A stretch of 9,610 nt of DNA, taken from NCBI GenBank assembly GCA_003022505.1, contig PXTQ01000015.1, positions 1-9,610 of the forward strand. The letters are read 5' to 3'. The position numbers and the translations under genes are program-made. A model generated the notes under the pieces. The model was not told the origin of the DNA. It did not search any database and was given only the letters and a program-made list of their open reading frames with translations. Source of the DNA: Bacteroidetes bacterium QS_8_64_10. Lineage in GTDB: Bacteria > Bacteroidota > Rhodothermia > Rhodothermales > Salinibacteraceae. Positions 1 to 5,901 of the stretch are shown one piece after another (the stretch's first letter is position 1; every line of letters starts with the position of its first letter).

Positions 1-364
1 CGAGGGCCGAAGCCAGCGAGCGCACGGTGAGCGTCTTGGCGAGGCCGGGCACGCCCTCCAGCAGCACGTGGCCGTTTGCCAGCAGCCCGATCAGGAGGCG
101 ACGGATCATGTAGCGTTGCCCCACCACCACGCGCCCGATCTCGTCGAGCAAGTCGTCCACGAACGCGCTCTGGCGCTTGATCTTTTCGTTGACGACGGTG
201 ATGTCGAAGTCCTTTTCTTCGGATGACGACTCCGGCGTGCGCGCGGCGGGCGGTTCCGTTTCGGCGGACGGCGGAGGAGACGGCTCGTCGTCCTCCGGCG
301 GCGGGGCGTCGTCGTCGGGATCGGTTTCGGAAAGCGGATCGGGCTGGAATGAGGAGTCGGGCAT
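1..364 (-). CDS. MoxR-family AAA+ ATPase, N-terminal part (gene runs off left edge)
   Basis: Only the first 121 residues are in the window. MoxR ATPases are cytoplasmic AAA+ chaperone-like proteins, often working with von Willebrand factor A domain partners in maturation of enzyme complexes or stress and envelope functions; the partner genes are not visible here. Residues 1-50 are acidic and proline-rich and probably disordered. From about residue 51 the family N-terminus begins (NEKIKRQSAFVDDLLDEIG, then VVVGQ), followed by the Walker A motif GVPGLAKT at residues 104-111. The rest of the AAA+ core lies beyond base 1. The chosen ATG (364-362) gives the usual MoxR opening after a variable tail. 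An in-frame ATG at 409-407 would add 15 basic residues and cannot be excluded. No Shine-Dalgarno sequence precedes either start. The gene is divergent from mrp. Family assignment is firm; the client system is unknown. Confidence 0.9.
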   Translation of the reverse strand, partial: MPDSSFQPDPLSETDPDDDAPPPEDDEPSPPPSAETEPPAARTPESSSEEKDFDITVVNEKIKRQSAFVDDLLDEIGRVVVGQRYMIRRLLIGLLANGHVLLEGVPGLAKTLTVRSLASAL

Positions 365-763
365 AAAGCGATTGGCGAAGCGCGATTTTCGATTGATGAT
401 TCGCCGCATCCGTACGCGAGCAGCGAAAATGTGATTGCAGGGCGAACCTGTGAGTCGACGAGTCTATGAGAGCATATTAGTCACAACGCGCAACGAAAGC
501 GCGGCTCGATTTCGTAAGGTAAAGAACAGAACGGTAACTCGAAACGGGGTTTGAGGAGTGTTTGGGGGGCTTCGCGCTTGCGCGTTGGCGAGTTAGTGCA
601 CTTTCGCGTCGCATATTCTCTGTGGCTGAGCAACCTTCGTCCTTCTGACCTGCCGGACTTGCCGACTTGAAAGACCTGATGGACCTTCGATCTGGAGGGA
701 ACAAAGCATAGAATTCCTTCCTGTAACGCACGCGGCAGCACGCTCATTTCAAGCAACCTCGCT
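365..763. other. Divergent intergenic region between the moxR-like gene and mrp
   Basis: About 400 bp with no convincing gene. The open frame crossing it on the minus strand is the antisense of mrp extended upstream and gives low-complexity protein. The region should hold promoters for both flanking genes. AT-rich spots occur at 470-480 and 611-620, but neither forms a well-spaced promoter pair, so I do not call one. A degenerate repeat tract at 647-687 is listed separately. No tRNA-like or terminator-like fold was recognised. Confidence 0.6.
647..687 (+). repeat. Degenerate GACCTG/GACTTG short repeat tract upstream of mrp
   Basis: Five copies of GAC(C/T)T(G/T) begin at 647, 656, 664, 673 and 682, a spacing of 8-9 bp. 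The unit resembles the AACTTG/AACCTG unit of the tract at 5902-5991, but the period is looser. It lies about 80 bp upstream of the mrp start on the sense strand. The regular spacing is visible; membership in the same repeat family is inferred. Confidence 0.45.
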
Positions 764-1906
764 ATGTCCGTTTCGCGCGAACACGTTTTACAGGCGCTCA
801 AGAAGGTTACGCACCCCGAAAAGGAAAAAAACATCGTGCGCCTCAACATGGTCAAGGATCTGACGACCGAGGACGGCGCGGTGTCGTTTACCCTCATCGT
901 GGAGCGGCCCGACACGGCCTTCGCCAAGCAAGCCCAGGCCGCCTGCACGCAGGTCCTCCGCGAGGAGATTGACCCCGACCTGGAGGTGGACGTGGAACTG
1001 GACAACGAGATGATTTCGCTGGGCGACGACGTGGGCGTTTCGGGTGGGAGCGGCGATGGCGGCGGCGGCGGCGGGCAGCAAAAACAGCAGCGCCCGCAGC
1101 TCGCCGAGAACATGGTGGCCGTCGCCAGCGGCAAGGGCGGCGTGGGCAAGAGCACCGTGGCCGCCAACCTGGCCGTGGGCCTGGCCGAGCAAGGGTACAG
1201 CGTGGGCCTCTTGGACAGCGACATCTACGGGCCGAGCATCCCTACCATGTTCGGCGTCGAGAACAAGAAGCCGCGCGTGAATCAGAACAAGCAGATCGTG
1301 CCGCTCGAAGCCCACGGCGTGCGGCTGCTTTCGATGGGCTTTCTGGTGGACCAGGAAAAAGCCGTCATCTGGCGCGGGCCGATGGTGACGAACGCGCTTC
1401 GGCAGTTCCTGAACGACGCGGCCTGGGGCGAGCTGGAGTACCTGATTCTGGACCTTCCGCCCGGCACCGGCGACGCGCAGCTGACCATCGTGCAGACGGT
1501 GCCGCTGACGGGCGCGGTCATCGTCTCCACGCCGCAGGACGTGGCCCTCGCCGACGCGCGCAAGGGCGTCAAGATGTTCGAGAAGGTGGACGTGCCTGTT
1601 CTCGGCATGGTCGAGAACATGTCGTACTTTACGCCGCCGGATCTGCCGGATCGCAAGTACTACCTGTTCGGGCGCGGCGGGGCGAAACGGCTGGCGCAAG
1701 AGATGGACGTGTCGTTTTTGGGCGAGGTGCCCATCGAGCAGCGGGTGCGCGAGTCCTCCGACGACGGCACACCCATCGTCCTCGACGCGCCGGAAAGCGC
1801 CTCCGCCGAGGCGCTGGCGCAGATGGCCGAGCGCACCGACGAGCAAGTCGCCATCCGCAACGCCGATCAGTCTGCCACGCAGAAGGTGGAGATTCTGTAT
1901 GAGTAG
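764..1906 (+). CDS. mrp: Mrp/NBP35-type P-loop ATPase, iron-sulfur cluster carrier
   Basis: A 380-residue Mrp (ApbC) protein. Family members bind and hydrolyse ATP and hold and transfer Fe-S clusters to apoproteins in the cytoplasm. Residues 1 to about 88 form the MIP18/DUF59-like N-terminal domain. A Gly/Gln-rich linker (about 91-110) follows, then the SIMIBI NTPase domain. This has the deviant Walker A GKGGVGKST (123-131), DSDIYGPS (151-158), DLPPGTGD (230-237) and ENMSYF (294-299). The CxxC pair that many Mrp proteins carry just after ENMSYF is absent; the sequence is TPPDLPDRKYYLFG, the style I know from Bacteroidetes Mrp. The ATG at 764 gives the expected family N-terminus and has no Shine-Dalgarno sequence. 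A NifU-like gene follows 108 bp downstream, supporting an Fe-S role. Reading frame and family are certain; whether it binds a cluster without CxxC is open. Confidence 0.96.
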   Translation: MSVSREHVLQALKKVTHPEKEKNIVRLNMVKDLTTEDGAVSFTLIVERPDTAFAKQAQAACTQVLREEIDPDLEVDVELDNEMISLGDDVGVSGGSGDGGGGGGQQKQQRPQLAENMVAVASGKGGVGKSTVAANLAVGLAEQGYSVGLLDSDIYGPSIPTMFGVENKKPRVNQNKQIVPLEAHGVRLLSMGFLVDQEKAVIWRGPMVTNALRQFLNDAAWGELEYLILDLPPGTGDAQLTIVQTVPLTGAVIVSTPQDVALADARKGVKMFEKVDVPVLGMVENMSYFTPPDLPDRKYYLFGRGGAKRLAQEMDVSFLGEVPIEQRVRESSDDGTPIVLDAPESASAEALAQMAERTDEQVAIRNADQSATQKVEILYE

Positions 1907-2014
1907 CGGCTTTGCGCAATACGGATCACGCAGCACGGGTTGCAAACTTTTCCATTACTTACTTCGTTGCAGGAGGAAAGCCAAACTTAATCGAAACTCA
2001 ACCCTCCACCAGCC

Positions 2015-2323
2015 ATGCCTGCCGATACGGACGACCCTTCAGAAGCGAACGGCGACGACCTGTACGATCCCAGCGACGACCCGGCGCTGCACGACGACAT
2101 CGAGGAAGCGCTCGACAAGATCCGCCCGTACCTGATGGCGGACGGCGGCTCGGTGCGCCTGACGAACGTGACGCCGGATCTGGTGGTGGAGCTGGAGCTT
2201 TTGGGTGCGTGCGGCACCTGCCCGATGAGCACGATGACGCTGCGGGCGGGCATCGAGCAGGCGCTCAAGCGCTCCGTGCCCAAAATATCGCGCGTGGAGG
2301 CCGTCAACGCGCCGGCGGCGTAG
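2015..2323 (+). CDS. NifU-like C-terminal domain protein (Fe-S cluster scaffold/carrier)
   Basis: A 102-residue protein consisting of an acidic N-terminal tail (about 1-25) and a single NifU C-terminal (Nfu) domain. The domain core reads IRPYLMADGGSVRL, and the cluster-ligand motif GACGTCP supplies Cys66 and Cys69 followed by MSTMTL. Nfu domains usually dimerise and bridge a [4Fe-4S] cluster through their CxxC pairs, handing it to target proteins. The gene follows mrp on the same strand with a 108 bp gap, and together they make an Fe-S delivery pair. The gap contains an AGGAGG at 1971-1976, but it is 38 nt from the ATG and too far to be its ribosome site. The leader just before the ATG is A/C-rich. 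Family assignment is firm; Nfu versus other NifU-domain names is only convention. Confidence 0.95.
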   Translation: MPADTDDPSEANGDDLYDPSDDPALHDDIEEALDKIRPYLMADGGSVRLTNVTPDLVVELELLGACGTCPMSTMTLRAGIEQALKRSVPKISRVEAVNAPAA

Positions 2324-2370
2324 CGGACGGCAGACGGCTGTTTAGACTGGCAGAAGGCGGAGGGCATCCG
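2323..2370 (+). repeat. Degenerate 7-bp repeat tract (GCRGACG type) directly after nifU-like gene
   Basis: The tract starts on the last base of the nifU-like stop codon. GCGGACG (2323), GCAGACG (2330), a diverged unit at 2337, then GCAGAAG (2350), GCGGAGG (2357) and GCATCCG (2364) are in 7-bp register apart from one 13-bp step. The same GACGGCA/GACGGCG words recur at 3368-3395 and, inverted, at 3444-3464. The repeat is seen directly; its role is unknown. Confidence 0.6.
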
Positions 2371-2422
2371 TTGCGATGTGCCGTGGCGCGTCTTCTCAAT
2401 TTCGATTCGACTCTTCTCTCCG

Positions 2423-2548
2423 ATGACGACGCCACTCCCCCTGGCGCTGTTCGGCGCTTTTGCCGCCTGGAAGGTCCGCGTGCTCTACCACGCGCGCCTT
2501 GAGCGTGATCGCCGCGAGGAGCGCATTTCCGAGCCTATTCTTTCGTGA
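2423..2548 (+). CDS. Possible 41-residue small membrane-anchored protein, not recognised
   Basis: ATG at 2423 to TGA at 2546-2548 encodes 41 residues. The first half is hydrophobic (PLPLALFGAFAAW) and could span or dip into the membrane. The second half is highly charged (ARLERDRREERISEP), giving a hydrophobic anchor with a basic cytoplasmic tail. Third codon positions are mostly G or C, as in the neighbouring genes, until the last few codons. No Shine-Dalgarno sequence is present. The 3' end overlaps by 14 bp the 3' end of a coding remnant on the opposite strand. I recognise no family, and an ORF this short in GC-rich DNA may arise by chance. Confidence 0.35.
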   Translation: MTTPLPLALFGAFAAWKVRVLYHARLERDRREERISEPILS

Positions 2549-2672
2549 ACGTCGCCTCGCCGCTCGCGCTCTCGAAGAGCACCACGTTGGGATTGACGCC
2601 TACCGTGTCGTAGCGCGCAAGGTGGAGCGCGTGCCACGCATCTGTAAGCTGCTTGAAGTGAAACGGCTTTAG
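2535..2672 (-). pseudogene. Start-less protein-coding remnant, family not recognised
   Basis: Read on the minus strand, 2672 to 2535 encodes 45 residues ending in TAG. The composition looks like real protein rather than shadow sequence: FHFKQLTDAWHALHLARYD, then VGVNPNVVLFESASG. There is no ATG in frame, and an in-frame TAA (2675-2673) closes the frame just upstream. An ATG preceded by GGGAGG occurs at about 2687-2685 in another frame and stops after five codons (MFAGN). One frameshift could therefore have separated a start from this body. It lies directly downstream of the lipoprotein gene on the same strand. It may be the tail of a decayed gene or a small gene broken by an indel; the function is unknown. 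Confidence 0.4.
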
Positions 2673-2697
2673 TTACCCGCAAACATCCTCCCGAATT

Positions 2698-3285
2698 CTA
2701 CGGTTGCTCCGCCGCAAATGCCGGCGCGAAGCGCCACCGGCAGTCGTCGCTGCGTTCGAGCGAGGCCGCCGCGTCGAAGCGCAGGCGCAGCCGCGCCGAG
2801 TCGCCCGGCGCGGGCGAGAAGCTGAGCGGCACGCGCATCGTGTCGCCGCCGCCGGCGGTCGTCAGCGGGCCGCCCGCGTTCGGGCCGAAGCGGACGCGCG
2901 TATCCCTCATCCGGAAGGAGAGCGTGTCGTAGCGAGCGGGCGGCATCCGCGCCTGAAGCAGCACGCGGCGGCGCGAGGCCGGGTCGGGCGTGACGGCGAT
3001 CTCGGCGGAGCCGACCCGGTAGGCGCTCGCGGTGTCTGCCGCTGTGTGCAGCGTCACGGCGTCGAGCCGAAAACGGAGCGCGCGCACGTCTTGGTGCAGC
3101 GCACTCCCGGTGCGGAACGCGACCGTGACCTGCGCTGCAGCGGGCGGTGCGGTTTCGCTATCGCTGTCGTAGTCAGCGGGCTGAGGCGGTTGCGTGCGCA
3201 CCGCATCAACCCCGCCGCAGGCCGCCAGGCGGAATGCCAACAGTATGCTTACCGGGAGCATTCGCACGTCGAAGCCGTTTTGCAT
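2698..3285 (-). CDS. Putative lipoprotein with DUF4382-like domain
   Basis: A 195-residue predicted exported lipoprotein. The N-terminus has a hydrophobic stretch (MLPVSILLAFRL) ending in the lipobox LAAC, followed by GG and a low-complexity linker rich in Pro, Asp and Ser. The mature part (about residue 50 onward) has a beta-rich pattern, with VRALRFRLDAVTLH, then PPARYDTLSFRMRDTRVRF, then SARLRLRFDAAASL, and a C-terminal CRWRFAPAF. This order resembles DUF4382-type domains of surface lipoproteins, whose function is not known. ATG at 3285 gives an n-region MQNGFDVR; ATG at 3261 starts directly at MLPV and gives 187 residues. A longer open frame reaching 3486 runs through the repeat tract and is unlikely to be coding. 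The gene is flanked by decayed genes but is itself intact. The lipobox is seen; the domain match is from memory. Confidence 0.75.
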   Translation of the reverse strand: MQNGFDVRMLPVSILLAFRLAACGGVDAVRTQPPQPADYDSDSETAPPAAAQVTVAFRTGSALHQDVRALRFRLDAVTLHTAADTASAYRVGSAEIAVTPDPASRRRVLLQARMPPARYDTLSFRMRDTRVRFGPNAGGPLTTAGGGDTMRVPLSFSPAPGDSARLRLRFDAAASLERSDDCRWRFAPAFAAEQP

Positions 3286-3301
3286 GACAGGTGTTGAACG
3301 T

Positions 3302-3331
3302 ACATTACCGAGCCGTGAGAAAGTGTGTAAA
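3302..3331 (-). promoter_or_regulatory. Candidate sigma-70-like promoter for the lipoprotein gene
   Basis: On the minus strand TTTACA (3331-3326) and TAATGT (3307-3302) are separated by 18 bp and lie 17 bp upstream of the ATG at 3285. The -35 word matches consensus at 5 of 6 positions, the -10 at only 3 of 6. The position is right, but the match is modest. Confidence 0.3.
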
Positions 3332-3367
3332 TGCAAGTTGTGCCTTACCGAAATGATGTTGCCCCAC

Positions 3368-3464
3368 GACGGCGGACCGCGGACGGCAGACCGCGCCTCA
3401 TCATGGAACCAATCCTCACAATCCGAGAACGGCGGCCAGCGACGGTCCGCCGTCTGCCGTCTAT
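3368..3464. repeat. Inverted pair of GACGGC 7-bp repeat blocks
   Basis: Left block: GACGGCG, GACCGCG, GACGGCA and GACCGCG in perfect 7-bp register from 3368 to 3395. Right block (3444-3464): the same words in reverse complement, with CGTCTGC at 3451 and CGTCTAT at 3458. The blocks can pair: 3368-3379 is the exact reverse complement of 3443-3454 (12 bp), and 3382-3391 that of 3452-3461. The pair sits between the divergent lipoprotein gene and the malG remnant. The words match the tract at 2323-2370. Confidence 0.65.
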
Positions 3465-3479
3465 CGGCTTCTTCGTCAC

Positions 3480-3937
3480 ATGCCACACAACTTGGGTAGG
3501 ACGAACGCGATACTGATCATCGCTCTTCCCGATCTCGCGCATCCTCACGGTGTCGTTGCGGCCCGGCAACCAGCTCTTGTCCACGTCGCTGCAGCTGATA
3601 CGGAGCGACGCTGGCGAACTATTACACGCTGCTTACCGAAACGCACTTTCTGCGCCCGATGCTGAACTCGCTTCTCGTGAGCGGCGTCGTGACGGCCACG
3701 GGCGTGGCGCTGGCCTCCACGGCGGAATACGCCCTGAGCCGCTACCAGTTCGCCGGGCGCGGCTCCATGCTGAAGGGCCTGCTCGTGGCGCAGATGTTTC
3801 AGGGGAGCATGACGACGCAGTAGGGCCTCTACGCGGCGGGCGCGCTCCTCGTCTCGATCCCGGTGGTATTGTTGTTTTTGGTGCTGAGCCGTTACCGGCG
3901 GGTGGCGGGCCTCACGCTGGGCGCGGTGAAGGGTTGA
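3480..3937 (+). pseudogene. Decayed MalG-type sugar ABC transporter permease
   Basis: Three consecutive reading frames give a MalG-like inner-membrane permease. MPHNLGRTNAILIIAL (from 3480) continues after a shift near 3523 as FPISRILTVSLRPGNQLLST. After a second shift near 3608 it continues as TLANYYTLLTETHFLRPMLN, then SLLVSGVVTATGVALAST and YALSRYQFAGRG, to VAQMFQG. The text then jumps straight to the family's C-terminus, GLYAAGALLVSIPVVLLFLV ... GLTLGAVKG, ending in TGA at 3935-3937. At the junction an in-frame TAG (3821-3823) occupies the place where EWGLY-type sequence normally has Trp. Roughly 100 central residues, including the EAA loop that contacts the ATPase, are missing. The two shifts fit deletions of 2 and 5 bases. 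A functional product is not possible. No other part of a sugar transporter is in the window. Confidence 0.85.
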
Positions 3938-4028
3938 ACGGGCACGACGCTCCTCGCGTGCTCGAACCAACCCGGCGGCGCAACCGTCTAATCGCCGTGC
4001 CGCCTTTTCCACCTTTGCCTCCCGCTCC

Positions 4029-4718
4029 ATGCCCGACGCCGAGCACGAACGCGGCCCCGCCCCGGACCTGCGCGCCTCCGACGACACCGAAACGCGCTAC
4101 CAGGACGCACTCAACCAGTTCGTTACGTTCTGGGGCGAGATGGCCTCCAACTGGGGCATCAACCGCACGATGGCGCAGATCCACGCGCTCTTGTACTGCG
4201 CCGAAGAGCCGCTCGACACCGATCAGATCATGGAGCAGCTCGACATCAGCCGGGGCAACGCCAACATGAACCTGCGCTCCCTCATCGACTGGGGCCTGAT
4301 CGACAAGGTACGCCGGTCGGGGTCGCGCAAGGACTTCTACGAGGCGGAAAAAGACGTGTGGACTATCACCGCGCGGATCATCCGAGAGCGCGAGCACCGA
4401 GAGGTGTCGCCGGTGAGGGAGCAGCTTCAAACCTGCCGTGAGACGCTGACGGACGGACGCGAGGACGTTGAGCACTGCGACGACCTCGACGAGCGCGGCG
4501 AGCACCTGTGCCGGCGCATTGACAACCTGATTGGCGTGATGGATGTGTTCAACGGCCTCTCGCGCACGCTCCTTCCGTTCGTGCAGCAGCGCAACATCGA
4601 GCAGGTCAAGCAATTCATCCGGTTCGCCGAGGCGCTTCAGGAGCAGATGCCTCAGAAAGCAACGGAGCGACGGCAAGACGAGGAGACGGAGAATGGAGGC
4701 AATGTGCAAGCGCCGTAA
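4029..4718 (+). CDS. GbsR/MarR-family transcriptional regulator
   Basis: A 229-residue regulator of the GbsR-like branch of the MarR superfamily, which typically binds DNA as a dimer through a winged helix and controls transport or osmolyte genes. The DNA-binding part spans about residues 28-110: FVTFWGEMASNWGINRTMAQ, then HALLYCAEEPLDTDQIMEQL, then a recognition-helix region DISRGNANMNLRSLIDWGLI, and the wing VRRSGSRKDFYEAE. Residues about 115-215 are charged and helical, with heptad-like stretches suited to dimerisation, and the tail is polar. ATG at 4029 is preceded by pyrimidine-rich DNA without a Shine-Dalgarno sequence. It starts 91 bp after the malG wreck, which may once have been a target, though this is a guess. 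yraN follows after a 54 bp gap. Ligand and targets are unknown. Confidence 0.88.
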   Translation: MPDAEHERGPAPDLRASDDTETRYQDALNQFVTFWGEMASNWGINRTMAQIHALLYCAEEPLDTDQIMEQLDISRGNANMNLRSLIDWGLIDKVRRSGSRKDFYEAEKDVWTITARIIREREHREVSPVREQLQTCRETLTDGREDVEHCDDLDERGEHLCRRIDNLIGVMDVFNGLSRTLLPFVQQRNIEQVKQFIRFAEALQEQMPQKATERRQDEETENGGNVQAP

Positions 4719-4721
4719 CGC

Positions 4722-4772
4722 GCAAACTGAAAACCCAAAACGACGAACCACGAACCCGAAACCAGCCAACCA
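4722..4772 (+). repeat. Perfect-register 7-bp AC-rich repeats filling the gap before yraN
   Basis: Seven consecutive 7-bp units begin at 4722, 4729, 4736, 4743, 4750, 4757 and 4764. Examples are GCAAACT, GAAAACC, ACGAACC (twice, identical) and CGAAACC. They fill essentially the whole space between the regulator's stop codon (4718) and the GTG start of yraN (4773). The sense strand here has almost no T. This tract most likely serves as the translation leader of yraN, since no Shine-Dalgarno sequence is present; that role is inferred. Confidence 0.65.
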
Positions 4773-5132
4773 GTGAACCGGACCGGCGAGCGCGGGGAGG
4801 AGCTGGCAGCGAGCCACTTGCGGGAGGAGGGTCATGAGATCCTGGCGCGCAACTACCGCTTCGGCCGCGCCGAGGTGGACCTGGTGAGCCGCAACGCGGA
4901 CGAGCTGGTCTTCGTAGAGGTGAAGACGCGGCGCGGGCTGGGCTTCGGACGACCCGAAGAAGCCGTCACGCCCGACAAGCAGGCGCAGCTCACGAAGGCG
5001 GCGCGCGGCTATCTCCACGAGCACGACCGGCCGGACGCCGCCTGCCGCTTCGACGTCGTCGCCGTGCTCCTGACGGGCGACGAGCCGCCCACCATCCGGC
5101 ACTTCCGCGATGCGTTCTGGGCGAAGGAGTGA
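4773..5132 (+). CDS. yraN: YraN family protein (UPF0102), putative nuclease-fold protein
   Basis: A 119-residue UPF0102/YraN protein, about the usual length. Conserved family features in order are the N-terminal GERGEELAASHL (residues 5-16), ILARNYRFGRAEVDLV (23-38), and VFVEVKTRRG (46-55). Asp36, Glu49 and Lys51 match the D-x(n)-E-x-K pattern of the PD-(D/E)XK nuclease fold, to which this family is structurally related. Its biochemical role is poorly defined. The start is GTG at 4773, chosen because it gives the family N-terminus immediately and because a repeat tract runs right up to it. The gene follows the GbsR-type regulator by 54 bp, so they may share a transcript, and it converges with rpiA across 38 bp in which I see no hairpin terminator. 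Confidence 0.93.
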   Translation: MNRTGERGEELAASHLREEGHEILARNYRFGRAEVDLVSRNADELVFVEVKTRRGLGFGRPEEAVTPDKQAQLTKAARGYLHEHDRPDAACRFDVVAVLLTGDEPPTIRHFRDAFWAKE

Positions 5133-5170
5133 CCGTTACCAAGCCCTGCTTGTCTCGATAAACCACGAAG

Positions 5171-5899
5171 TCACTCCGATCGCCGCGTCGTCGCCGAACC
5201 GTCGGGGTGGCCGATTAGCACCGTCGTCACTTCGCTTAGAAACAGCCCGTGATCCAGCACGCCGGGAATGGCGCGGAGTGCTTCGCTCATGGCTTCGGGA
5301 TCGTCGATGCCGGCCTCGCTGTCAGCATCCGCCTCGTCGAAATGCGCGTCGATCACCCACAGCCCTTGATCGGTGACGACGGGGCCGTCCTTGCGCTTGC
5401 CGGTGCGGAGCGCGGGCCGCCCGCCCAGCCGCTCGATGGCGCGCGTCACCGGCGCACGGGCCATCGGGATGAACTCGACCGGAACGGGCGCTTGCGTGCC
5501 GAGGCGGTCCACCTCCTTCGAGGGGTCGACGAGCGCGACAAACCGCTCGGCCTGATGGGCCACGACGCGCTCGCGGGAGTGCGCCGCGCCGCGTCCCTTC
5601 ACGACGCGCAGCTCCGGGTCCACTTCGTCGGCCCCGTCGAAGGCCAAGTCGAGGCGCGCCGTGCTGTTTTCGACCGACAGATCATCGAATGAGACGAGCG
5701 GGATACCGGCCTCGCGCGCGGTGTGCGCTGCTGCCGGCGATGTGGGCACGCCCGCGACGTTTAGCTGCTCACGCTCCACGCGCCGCCCGATGGCGCGCAG
5801 CGCGCAGGTGGTGGTGGAGCCGGTGCCGAGGCCCAGCGTCATGCCGTCCTCAACGAGCTGGGCCGCGGCTTGGTCCGCCGCTTCTTTGGCTTCCTGCAT
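5171..5899 (-). CDS. rpiA: Ribose-5-phosphate isomerase A
   Basis: A 242-residue RpiA, which interconverts ribose 5-phosphate and ribulose 5-phosphate in the non-oxidative pentose phosphate pathway. Motifs in order: phosphate-binding GLGTGSTT (23-30), PTSPAAAHTAREAGIPL (52-68), DGADEVD (88-94), and the catalytic loop with Lys101 and Glu110 (KGRGAAHSRE). Then come PVPVEFIPMA (138-147), DGPVVTDQGLWVIDAHF (171-187) and IPGVLDHGLFL (211-221). The loop has Arg where many RpiA proteins have the second Gly of KGGGA; Lys and Glu are kept. I chose the ATG at 5899 (MQEAKEAADQ), which is where the family starts. The open frame continues to an ATG at 5965, but those 22 extra codons are translated repeat DNA and should not be annotated. 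It is the last gene of a minus-strand series and converges with yraN. Confidence 0.95.
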   Translation of the reverse strand: MQEAKEAADQAAAQLVEDGMTLGLGTGSTTTCALRAIGRRVEREQLNVAGVPTSPAAAHTAREAGIPLVSFDDLSVENSTARLDLAFDGADEVDPELRVVKGRGAAHSRERVVAHQAERFVALVDPSKEVDRLGTQAPVPVEFIPMARAPVTRAIERLGGRPALRTGKRKDGPVVTDQGLWVIDAHFDEADADSEAGIDDPEAMSEALRAIPGVLDHGLFLSEVTTVLIGHPDGSATTRRSE

Positions 5900-5901
5900 A
5901 A

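Noticed and set aside
788..1945. Long minus-strand open frame (385 codons) opposite mrp
   Set aside because: Its translation is low-complexity and rich in His, Arg, Leu and Val, as expected for the antisense of a GC-rich gene. mrp itself is unmistakable.
1971..1976. AGGAGG as ribosome site for the nifU-like gene
   Set aside because: It is 38 nt from the ATG, and no other start codon lies at a working distance, so it is probably chance.
1912..2502. Plus-strand open frame of 196 codons across the nifU-like gene
   Set aside because: It is another frame of the nifU-like gene plus repeat DNA; the 102-residue CxxC protein is clearly the real product.
3514..3540. CGCTCTTCCCGATCT resembles a common sequencing adapter end
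   Set aside because: It has an extra C relative to the adapter. The DNA is fully explained as malG coding sequence with a 2-base deletion, and the flanks continue the gene on both sides.
3912..5102. Minus-strand open frame of 396 codons opposite the regulator and yraN
   Set aside because: It spans two well-recognised genes and the repeat gap on the other strand, and its protein has no recognisable domain.
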